A DNA stretch of 64,000 bases. It comes from Candidatus Eisenbacteria bacterium. Lineage in GTDB: Bacteria; Eisenbacteria; RBG-16-71-46; JACRLI01. The stretch is taken from the NCBI GenBank assembly GCA_016235265.1, contig JACRLI010000002.1, positions 92,548-156,547 of the forward strand. Direction: 5' to 3'. Position 1 is the stretch's first letter; the number at the start of each line of letters is the position of its first letter. Below, in pieces: positions 8,243 to 17,910 of this stretch. The notes under the pieces were generated by a model. That model saw only the letters and a program-made list of their open reading frames with translations. It was not told where the DNA came from and did no database searches. A program made the translations under genes and the position numbers.

Positions 8243-10966
8243 ATGGGGGTGCAAACGGTGAGCGAGGAATCCAGGCCCGACCCCGAGAAGCTCCTCGAGC
8301 GACTGCGCCAGGAGGAGGAGCAGGCCCGGCGCGCCAAGCTCAAGATCTTCTTCGGGGCCTCGGCCGGCGTGGGGAAGACCTACGCCATGCTGGTGGAGGC
8401 GCGCGAGCGCATCGCCACGGGCACCGACGTGGTGGCCGGGGTGGTGGAGACCCACGGTCGCGCCGAGACCGGCTCGCTCCTCGCGGGCGTCCCCGTGCTT
8501 CCACTGCGCGACATCTCCTACCGTGACTCGGTCCTCCGCGAATTCGACCTCGACGGCGCGCTCCAGCGCCGGCCCGAATTGATCCTGATTGACGAGCTCG
8601 CCCACACCAACGCCCCCGGGTCCCGCCACGCCAAGCGCTGGCAGGACGTCGAGGAACTCCTCGCGGCGGGCATCAACGTGTACACCACGCTGAACGTCCA
8701 GCACGTCGAGAGCCTCAACGACGTGGTGGCCCAGATCACCGGCGTGTGGGTGCGCGAGACGGTGCCCGACTCCGCCCTGGACCGCGCCGACGAGATCGAG
8801 TTGGTGGACCTCCCGCCCGACGACCTGTTGCAGCGCCTGCGGGAGGGCAAGGTGTACGTGCCGGGCCAGGCCCAGCGCGCCATGGAGGGGTTCTTCCGCA
8901 AGGGGAACCTGATCGCCTTGCGCGAGCTGGCGCTGCGCCGCACCGCCGAGCGGGTGGACGCGCAGATGGAGTCCTACCGCCGGCGCGAGGGGATCGATCG
9001 CAGCTGGCCGGTGGGGGGACGCATCCTGGTGTGCGTGGGAGATCCGGCGATGGCCCCCGCTCTGGTCCGGGCCACCCGGCGGATGGCCGCGGGCCTCAAG
9101 ACCGAGTGGATCGTGGCACACGTCGAAGTTCCGGGGCGGACCCGGCCGTCGCACGAACGGGACCACCTGGGAGATGTGCTGGCCTTCGCCGAGGAGCTTG
9201 GAGCGGAGACCGCGGTGCTCACGGGGCCGCGCGTGAGCGACGAGATCCTGAACTTTGCGCGCGAGCGGAACGTGGCGCGGATCGTGGTGGGCAAGCCCAC
9301 GCGACGGCGCTGGGAACGATTCGCATTCGGCTCCCTGGTGGGCTCCTTGCTCCAGGACAGCGGCCCGATCGACCTGTACGTCATGGAGGCCGGGGCGTCC
9401 GATGCCGGGGACCGCCGCGCCGGGCGGGCCGGCGAGCCACCGCGGGGCCGCACGCGTGCTGCGCCCATCATCCAGGCGGTGGCCGTGGTGGCCGTATGCA
9501 CCGCCGTGGCATGGCTGCTGCGGGGACGCCTGGAGCGTGCCAACCTGATCATGATCTACCTCGTGGGGGTGATGGCGGTTGCGGTGCGCTACGGTCGGCT
9601 TCCCTCGGCATTGTGCTCGGTGCTCAGTGTGGCGGCCTTCGACTACTTCATGGTGCCGCCGTTCATGAGTTTCGCGGTATCCGACACCCAGTACCTGCTG
9701 ACCTTCACCGTGATGCTCGTTGCCGCGCTCCTGATCAGCGGGATGGCGGTGAGCCTGCGACAGCAGACCGGGGCCGCGCGGCAGCGCGAAAGGCGCGCCG
9801 GGGCCCTCTACCGCCTCAGCCGCGACCTGTCCGGGATCCGCGGCACCCGCGAACTGCTGACCGCCGCGCTGCACAATCTTTCCGACGTGCTCGAGAGTCG
9901 CACGGCGATCCTGATGCCGGACGCTTCCGGCGCCCTGTACCTCGGCGCCGGGGATCCGGACGTGCTCGATTCCGCGGGCCACGAGATGGGTGTGGCCCGG
10001 TGGGTGAGGGAAAACGCACAGCCCGCCGGACTGGGCACCGCGACCCTGCCCGCCGCCCGCTCGCTGCACCTGCCGCTGGCCGGCTCACGCGGGGTGGTGG
10101 GGGTGCTTTCGGTGCGTCCGGCGGCCATGGACGGGCGCATCAGCCCGGAGCACACGCGCCTGCTCGAGACCTTCGGCAACCAGATCGCCCTGGCGCTCGA
10201 GCGCGTGCAACTCGCAGACCAGGCCGAGGCGGCGCGGGTAGAACTGGAATCGGACCGGCTCCGGAGCACCCTGCTCAGCTCGGTGTCCCACGACCTGCGC
10301 ACGCCACTCGCTTCCATCACCGGAGCCACCAGCAGCCTGCTTCAGGACCACGGGGGCCTGGACGAGGGCGCGCGCCGGGAGTTGATCGAGACCGTGGCCG
10401 AGGAGGCGCAGCGGCTCAATCGCCTGGTGGGCAACCTGCTCGACATGACGCGGCTGGAATCGGGAGCGCTGCGCATCACCCGCGAGTGGCATTCGCTCGA
10501 GGAAGTGGTGGGCGTCGCGCTGCACCGCCTGGAGACCCGGCTGGCCGGGCGCCCGGTGCGGGTGGACCTGCCCCGCCAGCTGCCGCTCCTGCCCATGGAC
10601 GACGTGCTGGTCGAGCAGGTGCTCTTCAATCTGGTGGAGAATGCGGTGAAGTACACCCCCGAGGGCACACCCATCGAGATCTGCGCCGTGCTGGCGGATG
10701 GGGAGGCGGGCGTGGAGGTGCGGGACCGCGGGCCCGGCCTGCCGCCGGGGGAGGAGGACCGCGTGTTCGAGAAGTTCTACCGCGTCGCGCGCGCCGGCGG
10801 AGTCGGAGGGGTGGGCCTTGGGCTGCCCATCTGCCGGGGGATCATCGAGGCCCACGGCGGGCGCATCCAGGCGTCGAATCGACCCGAGGGGGGCGCGGTA
10901 TTCCGTTTCACGCTGCCCATCGGCGGCGAGCCTCCCAGGGTTGAAGCCGAGGGAGAGACGCCATGA
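8243..10966 (+). CDS. kdpD: Sensor histidine kinase KdpD
   Basis: 907 residues. Domains in order: an N-terminal KdpD domain with Walker A (GASAGVGKT) and the [21 protein letters not shown] region; a USP-like domain (about 250-370); four closely spaced membrane helices (about 410-510); a GAF domain; the phospho-accepting H-box [11 protein letters not shown]; and a C-terminal HATPase domain ([34 protein letters not shown]). It senses low potassium or ionic stress and phosphorylates KdpE. The start is uncertain between ATG 8243 and a nearby GTG. It overlaps kdpE by four bases. Confidence 0.96.
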   Translation: MGVQTVSEESRPDPEKLLERLRQEEEQARRAKLKIFFGASAGVGKTYAMLVEARERIATGTDVVAGVVETHGRAETGSLLAGVPVLPLRDISYRDSVLREFDLDGALQRRPELILIDELAHTNAPGSRHAKRWQDVEELLAAGINVYTTLNVQHVESLNDVVAQITGVWVRETVPDSALDRADEIELVDLPPDDLLQRLREGKVYVPGQAQRAMEGFFRKGNLIALRELALRRTAERVDAQMESYRRREGIDRSWPVGGRILVCVGDPAMAPALVRATRRMAAGLKTEWIVAHVEVPGRTRPSHERDHLGDVLAFAEELGAETAVLTGPRVSDEILNFARERNVARIVVGKPTRRRWERFAFGSLVGSLLQDSGPIDLYVMEAGASDAGDRRAGRAGEPPRGRTRAAPIIQAVAVVAVCTAVAWLLRGRLERANLIMIYLVGVMAVAVRYGRLPSALCSVLSVAAFDYFMVPPFMSFAVSDTQYLLTFTVMLVAALLISGMAVSLRQQTGAARQRERRAGALYRLSRDLSGIRGTRELLTAALHNLSDVLESRTAILMPDASGALYLGAGDPDVLDSAGHEMGVARWVRENAQPAGLGTATLPAARSLHLPLAGSRGVVGVLSVRPAAMDGRISPEHTRLLETFGNQIALALERVQLADQAEAARVELESDRLRSTLLSSVSHDLRTPLASITGATSSLLQDHGGLDEGARRELIETVAEEAQRLNRLVGNLLDMTRLESGALRITREWHSLEEVVGVALHRLETRLAGRPVRVDLPRQLPLLPMDDVLVEQVLFNLVENAVKYTPEGTPIEICAVLADGEAGVEVRDRGPGLPPGEEDRVFEKFYRVARAGGVGGVGLGLPICRGIIEAHGGRIQASNRPEGGAVFRFTLPIGGEPPRVEAEGETP

Positions 10967-11730
10967 CCCACCCCGGCCCAGCCGGACCCCTTGGGCCGTC
11001 CGGCCCACCCGGACCCGCCGCCGGCGACGTGCCGCCCGCCAACCCCCCGGTGGTTCTCGCCATCGAGGACGAGAAACCGATCCTGCGCTTCCTGCGCGCC
11101 ACGCTCGCGGGCCACGGTTACCGGCTGGTGGAGGCCGTCACCGGCGAGGAGGGCTTGCGCCAGGCCCGCGCGCGCGTGCCCGACCTGATCCTGTTGGACC
11201 TCGGCCTGCCCGACCTGGACGGGCTCGAGGTCGCCCGCCGGCTCCGGGAATGGTCCAAGGTGCCCATCATCGTGCTTTCCGCCCGCGGACAGGAGCGCGA
11301 CAAGATCGCCGCGCTGGACCTCGGCGCGGACGACTACGTCACCAAGCCCTTCGCCGTCGGGGAACTGCTGGCAAGGATGCGCGTCGCACTGCGCCACGCG
11401 GCGCGCGGGGGGCTGGGTGAGGGGGACACGGTGGTGCGGGTGGGGGATCTGTGCGTGGATCGCATGCGCAGGGTGGTCACTCTCGCGGGTCGCGAAGTGC
11501 GCCTCACGCCTCTGGAGTACCGGCTGCTCGCGGCGCTCTCGGACTTCCCCGGCCGCGTGCTCACCCACGAGCACCTGCTCAAGCAGGTGTGGGGCCCGGG
11601 CTATGCCCGGCAGCACCATTACCTGCGCGTCTACATGGCGCAGCTGCGTCAGAAGCTGGAGCGCGACCCATCGAGGCCCGAGTACCTGCTCACCGAGCCG
11701 GGTGTGGGCTACCGGATGCGGGAGGAGTAG
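10963..11730 (+). CDS. kdpE: Response regulator KdpE (OmpR/PhoB family)
   Basis: 255 residues. A Pro/Gly-rich N-terminal extension of about 28 residues (with [16 protein letters not shown]) precedes the receiver domain. The receiver has AIEDEKPI, the phosphorylatable aspartate in [13 protein letters not shown] (about residue 79), and the conserved [11 protein letters not shown] and DDYVTKPF segments. A winged-helix DNA-binding domain follows ([24 protein letters not shown]). KdpE activates the kdp operon when phosphorylated by KdpD. The collagen-like extension is absent from E. coli KdpE. No KdpE box could be confirmed by eye upstream of kdpF. Confidence 0.95.
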   Translation: MTHPGPAGPLGPSGPPGPAAGDVPPANPPVVLAIEDEKPILRFLRATLAGHGYRLVEAVTGEEGLRQARARVPDLILLDLGLPDLDGLEVARRLREWSKVPIIVLSARGQERDKIAALDLGADDYVTKPFAVGELLARMRVALRHAARGGLGEGDTVVRVGDLCVDRMRRVVTLAGREVRLTPLEYRLLAALSDFPGRVLTHEHLLKQVWGPGYARQHHYLRVYMAQLRQKLERDPSRPEYLLTEPGVGYRMREE

Positions 11731-11781
11731 GACGGGCCGGCCCTCCCGTACCCCGTCAAACCCGGCGCCGGCGCATCGCGG

Positions 11782-12531
11782 TCAACGCCGGCTCCTGGAA
11801 CCTCCGGCATCCACGATCACGGGCAGGGTGCCCTTCCAGCGAGTCCACACCTCCGGGCTCACGACGGACTCGCACATGAAATGCGCGACGTTGGCCATGC
11901 TGGAGCTGCCCGGAGCGAAGAGACTGCTGACGAGGCCTTCGTGAATTGTGTACTCCGGGGCGCCACTTTCCAGCAATGTGTCGGGACGCACCACCATCCA
12001 CTCGACGAACGGGTGGGCCACGCCGATTCCGCCGTGGAGGAAGTTCGCCGCGTCCTGATTGTCCCGCGCCGGCGGGAGCACCCCGCGGAGTGCCCACACG
12101 AACGCCCTCTCGAACGCCCCGCGAGGCGCATCGAGGCCGCCGGGGCGATGGACCGAGACGCTGCTCATGAGAATGAACTTGACCGGCCTCCCGGGTCGAA
12201 GCGCTTCGATCGCACGGCACAGCCGCGCCGTAGCCCGCGTGACGAGGTCGCGCGGCGGCCCGAAGATGCCCCTGAGAATGAGAGTGTGCCCCAGGCATGA
12301 GATGACCGCGTCACAGCCGGAAACGTGGCCCAGGAGGTCTTCCTGGTCGAGGGACAGCAGGTCGGCCTCGACCACGGTCAGGCGCGGATCATTCGCCGCG
12401 TCGGCGGGGAGCCTCCGAGCGGATCGCACGATGGTGCGGACGCCGATGCCCCGCCCAAGGAGTTGCTCCATCACGCACCGGCCGGTGCGCCCGGTGGCGC
12501 CAAGCAGCAGCACTGTCAGCCGGGCGGACAT
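11782..12531 (-). CDS. NAD(P)-binding protein, atypical SDR family
   Basis: 249 residues starting with LTVLLLGATGRTGRCVMEQLLGRG, the Rossmann dinucleotide-binding motif of atypical SDRs and NmrA-like proteins. The segments RLTVVEADL, CDAVISCLGH, FILMSSVSV and EWMVVRPDTL are typical of this group. No YxxxK active site is visible, so it may bind NAD(P)H as a sensor or act as an epimerase/reductase of unknown substrate. The start was chosen from a GGGGAG site eight bases upstream. A 27-codon frame (ATG at about 12612, minus strand) with its own GGGAGG site ends in TGATG exactly at this start and could be a leader peptide. It converges with kdpE. Confidence 0.75.
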   Translation of the reverse strand: MSARLTVLLLGATGRTGRCVMEQLLGRGIGVRTIVRSARRLPADAANDPRLTVVEADLLSLDQEDLLGHVSGCDAVISCLGHTLILRGIFGPPRDLVTRATARLCRAIEALRPGRPVKFILMSSVSVHRPGGLDAPRGAFERAFVWALRGVLPPARDNQDAANFLHGGIGVAHPFVEWMVVRPDTLLESGAPEYTIHEGLVSSLFAPGSSSMANVAHFMCESVVSPEVWTRWKGTLPVIVDAGGSRSRR

Positions 12532-12955
12532 CAGCCAGTCTCCCCAGGGCGCCCAGGGCTCATGGGTGTGAACCCCCCGGCGCCCGCTGGGGCGTTCGCA
12601 ATGACGCGGCACATGGTCCCTCCCCGGGCGTCCCCCAGGCGGATCAGTCTCTCCGGGGTCCGGGCTTCCGGAGACCCACGGTCCAGAATCGCACCGTACC
12701 ACATGGCGTGGCGGCCATCGATCCCTGGCAGACGGGAGGGCGCGGAACATCGAATTCTCCCCTTCCGAATCCCCCCGAATTCCCCGTTGCGCGTCCCACG
12801 CCCCCATCACATCCATAGCCACCCACCCCCCGCTCCCCCGTCCCCCCGCCATGATATCCATAGCCACTCACCCCCCGATCGCCCGTCCCCCCGGGAGTCC
12901 AACCAGTCCCCGTCCGCCCCGCGTTCCCGTTTCCCCGCTCAAGGAACCCCGTGCC
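12532..12955. other. Divergent intergenic region
   Basis: 424 bases between the minus-strand SDR-like gene and the sigma-54 activator. It holds the possible 27-codon leader frame on the minus strand and a 45-base tandem repeat near the right end. I see no convincing promoter hexamers and no RNA gene. Confidence 0.5.
12806..12895. repeat. Two tandem copies of a 45-base repeat
   Basis: ATCACATCCATAGCCACCCA begins the first copy at 12806 and ATGATATCCATAGCCACTCA begins the second at 12851. Both continue with matching C-rich sequence ending in CGTCCCCCCG. The period is 45 bases. The repeat lies just upstream of the sigma-54 activator start. Confidence 0.8.
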
Positions 12956-14042
<1,087 letters not shown>

Positions 14043-14071
<29 letters not shown>

Positions 14072-14792
14072 GAACGCGCTGGTGACGGGTGCCGCGCGCG
14101 GGCTGGGGCGGGCCACCGCCCTGGCCCTCGCGCGCGCGGGCGCCGACGTGCTGGTGGGCTGGCGCACCCGCGAGGCGGAATCGCGCTCGCTCGCCGACGA
14201 AGTCCGCGCCCTCGGCCGGCGCGCCGAGGCGGTGCGCGGCGACGTCACGCACCCCGCGGACGTGGAACGCATCTTCGACGCGGCGGGCAGGTTCGGCGGC
14301 GCCGACATCCTGGTGAACAATGTCGGCGACTTCCTGATCCGCGACCTCGCCGGGACCACCTGGGAGCAGTGGACGGCGGTCACGCGCAACAACCTGGACT
14401 CGGTGTTCCTGTGCTCCCGCGCCGCCCTGCCGCACATGCGCGAGCGCGGCTGGGGCCGGATCGTGAACCTGGCCGCCGCGTTCGCCTCCGGGGCGCGCGC
14501 CGCGCCGCGCATGGGGGCCTACCAGGCCGCCAAGTCCGGGGTGCTGGCCTTCACGCGCACCCTGGCGATGGAGGAGGCGGGCCGCGGCATCACGGTGAAT
14601 GCCGTTTCTCCGGGCATCATGGACACCGAGGGCGCGGGGCCCGGCGTGCGCTCCAACCCGGGCCTGCACGTGCCGGCGGGCCGGCTGGGCGACCCGCAGG
14701 AGGTGGCGCGCGTGGTGGTGTTCCTGTGCGATCCCGGCTCGGGCTACATCACCGGTGCGGACGTGCCGGTGGCGGGCGGCTGGATGCTGTAG
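14043..14792 (+). CDS. Short-chain dehydrogenase/reductase, FabG-like
   Basis: 249 residues with the classical SDR layout: cofactor motif TGAARGLGRA, NNVG, and the active-site segment YQAAKSG with its Tyr and Lys, followed by VNAVSPGIMDTEG. The serine normally found three residues after the conserved Asn (NxxS) is replaced: the sequence reads NLAAAFASG. Either Ser seven residues after the Asn takes over through a two-residue insertion, or catalysis is altered. FabG enzymes reduce 3-oxoacyl-ACP, but many relatives act on other ketones. It overlaps the sigma-54 activator by 29 bases, suggesting joint expression. Confidence 0.85.
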
Positions 14793-14797
14793 CCGCG

Positions 14798-14905
14798 GCC
14801 CGGGTGCGCCGCCCGCGCCGCCCGCAGCCCGGGCTCGCCGCCCGCGCCGCGCGCAGCGTGAGTCGCCCCGCGCGAGACGCCTGTGGCCCGGGTGCGCCGC
14901 CCGCG
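14798..14905. repeat. Three dispersed copies of a 20-base GC-rich repeat
   Basis: GCCCGGGTGCGCCGCCCGCG occurs at 14798-14817 and again, identical, at 14886-14905. A copy with two mismatches lies at 14827-14846. The 29- and 59-base spacings fit one period of about 29.5 bases. The repeats lie between the SDR gene and the next promoter. Confidence 0.7.
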
Positions 14906-14934
14906 GCCCGCGCCGGGCACGCGCGTCCCCAAGT

Positions 14935-14963
14935 TTGACCTTCTCCGCGGCCCCTGATACTCT
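14935..14963 (+). promoter_or_regulatory. Sigma-70-type promoter for the Gfo/Idh/MocA gene
   Basis: TTGACC, a 17-base spacer, then TACTCT. It lies about 125 bases upstream of the oxidoreductase start and matches other promoter candidates in the window in layout. Confidence 0.55.
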
Positions 14964-15088
14964 CGCGCGCGAACGAAACCCGGCCGCCACCGGCGGCCCG
15001 GCCGCGCCTGCGACGCGGCCCGAACCAACCGCGGTGCGTCCGCGCTTGCACCGCCCGGCGACGGGCGAAAGAGGAGTCGAGGCGCTTC

Positions 15089-16102
15089 ATGGCCAGGAAG
15101 ACCTTGCGTGTCGGAGTGATCGGCATCGGCGGCGCGGCGCAGATCAACCACCTGCCGGTGCTGAAGAAGATGCCCGACGTGGAAATCGTGGGGCTGTGCG
15201 ACACGGACCGCGACAAGGCCCGCCGCGTGGCCCAGAAGTTCGGCGTGGAGAACGTCACCGGCAACCTGGACGACTTCCTCAAGAACGAGGAGATGGACGC
15301 GGTGCACGTGTGCACCCCCAACTACCTCCACGCGCCCATGACCGTCGCCGCGCTGCAGGCCGGCAAGCACGTGCTGTGCGAGAAGCCCATGGCGCGCAAC
15401 TCCGCCGAGTCCGAGACCATGGTGAAGGCCGCCCGGGATGCCGGCAAGATCCTCATGTGCGCCTACAACCAGCGATTCCGCGCCGACTCCCAGTTCATCA
15501 AGCGCTGCATGGAGAAGAAGGAGCTGGGCACGGTGTTCTACGCCAAGGCCGGCTGGCTGCGCCGTCCAAGCGCGTGGGGCGCGGAGCACTGGATGAGCAA
15601 CAAGCGCCGCTCGGGCGGCGGGGTGCTGATGGACCTCGGCGTGCCGATGCTGGACCTGGCGCTGTGGTTCCTGGGCAACCCGAAGGTGGTGAGTGCCAGC
15701 GGCGTGAGCCACATCACTGACGACGAGGCCGGCGTGGAGGACCTGGGCGCGGCGTTCCTGCGCCTGGAGGGCGGCGCCACGCTCACGCTGGAGGTGAGCT
15801 GGACGGTGCTGCTGGAGAAGGACTTCCCGTACTGCAACATCTTCGGCTCCTCGGGGGCGGCGCTCCTGAACCCGCTGCGCCTGCACCGCGGCATGCATGG
15901 CAACCTGGTCAACGTCACCCCCAACCTGGACTCCGGGCGCAACGTCAAGGAGTCCTACGAGAACGAGATCGCGCACTTCGTGGAGTGCGTGCGCAAGGGC
16001 TCCCAGCCCATCGCATCGGGCGAGGAGGCGCACGCCGTGATGAAGGTGATGGACGCGATCTACAAGTCGGCCTCCACGCGCAAGGAAGTGAAGGTCGGCT
16101 GA
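15089..16102 (+). CDS. Gfo/Idh/MocA family NAD(P)-dependent oxidoreductase
   Basis: 337 residues. The N-terminal Rossmann fold shows VGVIGIGGAAQINHLPVL, DAVHVCTPNYLHAPM and the hallmark EKPMARNSAE, whose lysine is catalytic in this family. The C-terminal alpha/beta domain follows (GGVLMDLGVPMLDLALWFLG with its conserved Asp). These enzymes oxidise or reduce sugars, inositols or related cyclic substrates at the expense of NAD(P); the substrate cannot be told from sequence alone. It has its own upstream promoter candidate and is followed ten bases later by lnt. Confidence 0.9.
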   Translation: MARKTLRVGVIGIGGAAQINHLPVLKKMPDVEIVGLCDTDRDKARRVAQKFGVENVTGNLDDFLKNEEMDAVHVCTPNYLHAPMTVAALQAGKHVLCEKPMARNSAESETMVKAARDAGKILMCAYNQRFRADSQFIKRCMEKKELGTVFYAKAGWLRRPSAWGAEHWMSNKRRSGGGVLMDLGVPMLDLALWFLGNPKVVSASGVSHITDDEAGVEDLGAAFLRLEGGATLTLEVSWTVLLEKDFPYCNIFGSSGAALLNPLRLHRGMHGNLVNVTPNLDSGRNVKESYENEIAHFVECVRKGSQPIASGEEAHAVMKVMDAIYKSASTRKEVKVG

Positions 16103-16112
16103 CCTTCCCGCC

Positions 16113-17672
16113 ATGCACCCGGCGTTGAAGCAGGGCTGGCTCGGCGCGGCGCTGGCGCTGGCCGGCGGCCTCGCGCTGGCGCTGGCGTTCCCCGACTGGG
16201 AACAGCCGTTCCTCTCCGCCGCGGCACTCGTCCCGCTCGGATACGCGCTCGAAGCGCTGATCGGGCCGGGCACCCCGCATGCGATCCGGCGCGCCTTCGG
16301 CCGCGGCTGGATCTTCGGCCTGGGTCTCTTCGGCCTGGGTCTGCACTGGATCGCAAGACTCCCGCTCAAGGAACTCACGCAGCCGTGGCTGCTCTACCCC
16401 GCGCTGGTGGTGCTCATGGCCTACCTGGCCCTGTTCACCGGCGGGGTGGGGGTCTCCTACGTCCTGCTGCGCCGGGCCCGGGTGCCGGCGGCGGTCGCGC
16501 TCCCGATCGCCTGGCTGGGCTGGGAGCAGATCCGCGCCATGGGCGAGATGGGATTTCCGTGGCTCTCGCTGGGCTACGCGTGGTTCCGCCACCCGGCCCT
16601 GATCCAGTGGGCCGCGTGGGGCGGGATCGGGGCGGTGTCGCTGTGGGTGGCCGCGTGCAACGGGCTGCTGCTGCAGGCGCTGCTGACGCCGAACCGGGCC
16701 GCCCGGGCGGCGCTGTCGCTGGCCCCGCCGGTGCTGGCCACCGTCGTGGCGCTCACCGGCGCGGCCACGGTGCGGGATCTTCCGGCCGGCCGGTCCCTGC
16801 GGGTGGCGATCGTGCAGCCCAACATCGCCGGGGACATCAAGTGGGACCCGCGCTACCTGGTCGCCAACCTGAACGCCACCGTGGCGCTCACCGGGACGGT
16901 GGCCGCGCGACGGCCGGAGCTGATCGTGTGGCCGGAGACGGCGGTCCCCACCTACCTGCGCTACGACGATCGCGCCTTCACCCAGGTAACCGGCCTGGTG
17001 GCGCGCCTGGGCATCCCGCTGCTCACGGGCTTTCCCGACGCCCGTCCCGACGCCGTGGCGGGCCGCGCCATCTTCAACTCCTCGTCGGTGGTGGTGCCCC
17101 CCGGTCAGCTGGACGGCTTCTACGACAAGATGCACCTGGTGCCGTTCGGCGAGCGCATCCCCTTCCAGCGTTTCCTTCCGTTCCTGGGCAAGTTCGAGTT
17201 GGGGCAGGCGGAGTGGATGCCCGGCGAGCACGCGCGCGCGCTGAACGCGGGGCCCGCCCGCGCGGGCGTGATGATCTGCTTCGAGTCCATCTTCACCGAC
17301 ATCGCCCGCGCGGAGGTGCGCGACGGGGCCGACCTGCTGGTGAACATCACCAACGACGAGTGGTTCGGGCCGCGCACCGCTCCCTGGCAGCACGCTTCGA
17401 TGGCGGTGTTCCGCGCGGTGGAGAACCGCACCGGGCTGGTGCGCTGCGCCAACACCGGGGTGAGCTTCCTGGTGGACCCCGACGGCTCGATCCGCGCCGC
17501 CACGCCGGTGTTCCGCGCCGCGACGGTGGTGGAGGACGCGCGGCTGGGTTCCGGGGGCACGTTCTACACCCGCCACGGGGACTGGCTGCCGCGCGCCTGG
17601 ATGACGCTGTGCGTGGCCCAATTGGCGTGGTGCGCAGTTGCTTCGTTATTGACCCGGGGGCGCCGGAGATGA
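16113..17672 (+). CDS. lnt: Apolipoprotein N-acyltransferase
   Basis: 519 residues: about six N-terminal membrane helices, then a periplasmic nitrilase-like domain. The Glu-Lys-Cys catalytic triad is visible in WPETAVPTY, YDKMHLVPFGE and MICFESIF. Lnt transfers a third acyl chain to the N-terminal Cys of lipoproteins in the inner membrane, the last step of lipoprotein maturation in diderms, and prepares them for Lol export. The gene follows the Gfo/Idh gene by ten bases. Its last bases overlap the -10 region of the protease promoter. Confidence 0.95.
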   Translation: MHPALKQGWLGAALALAGGLALALAFPDWEQPFLSAAALVPLGYALEALIGPGTPHAIRRAFGRGWIFGLGLFGLGLHWIARLPLKELTQPWLLYPALVVLMAYLALFTGGVGVSYVLLRRARVPAAVALPIAWLGWEQIRAMGEMGFPWLSLGYAWFRHPALIQWAAWGGIGAVSLWVAACNGLLLQALLTPNRAARAALSLAPPVLATVVALTGAATVRDLPAGRSLRVAIVQPNIAGDIKWDPRYLVANLNATVALTGTVAARRPELIVWPETAVPTYLRYDDRAFTQVTGLVARLGIPLLTGFPDARPDAVAGRAIFNSSSVVVPPGQLDGFYDKMHLVPFGERIPFQRFLPFLGKFELGQAEWMPGEHARALNAGPARAGVMICFESIFTDIARAEVRDGADLLVNITNDEWFGPRTAPWQHASMAVFRAVENRTGLVRCANTGVSFLVDPDGSIRAATPVFRAATVVEDARLGSGGTFYTRHGDWLPRAWMTLCVAQLAWCAVASLLTRGRRR

Positions 17673-17678
17673 GATAAT
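17649..17678 (+). promoter_or_regulatory. Sigma-70-type promoter for the subtilase transcript
   Basis: TTGACC, an 18-base spacer, then GATAAT, placed over the end of lnt. The predicted RNA would have a leader of about 220 bases before the protease start, containing a 60-codon frame. Confidence 0.6.
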
Positions 17679-17727
17679 CTGTTCGTGGGTAGCTGGTGTG
17701 CGTCGTCTCCGAGGGAGGCGTCGCCCC

Positions 17728-17910
17728 ATGCGTGCATATCAGTCCATCTTCGAGACGCGCTGTTCCCAGGAATCCAGCGAGATCCGGGAAGGGCGCATTT
17801 CTGTATCCGCTCCGGAGCGGGCCGGGGAACACCAGCCCCGCTTCCCGCTGCGGCGGCTGCTCCAGGCGCTGTTGCACCGCGCTCGTCCGCAGCGTCTGGC
17901 CACCCGATGA
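17728..17910 (+). CDS. Possible 60-residue leader protein upstream of the subtilase
   Basis: The frame starts with ATG nine bases after GGAGG and ends in TGA overlapping the ATG of the protease gene (ATGA), as expected for translational coupling. It begins MRAYQSIFETRCSQESSEIR and has no hydrophobic segment. Codon bias is weaker than in neighbouring genes (ATT, TCT, GTA codons), which argues for caution. It could be a small protein, a translation-coupling leader or chance. I do not recognise it. Confidence 0.35.
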   Translation: MRAYQSIFETRCSQESSEIREGRISVSAPERAGEHQPRFPLRRLLQALLHRARPQRLATR

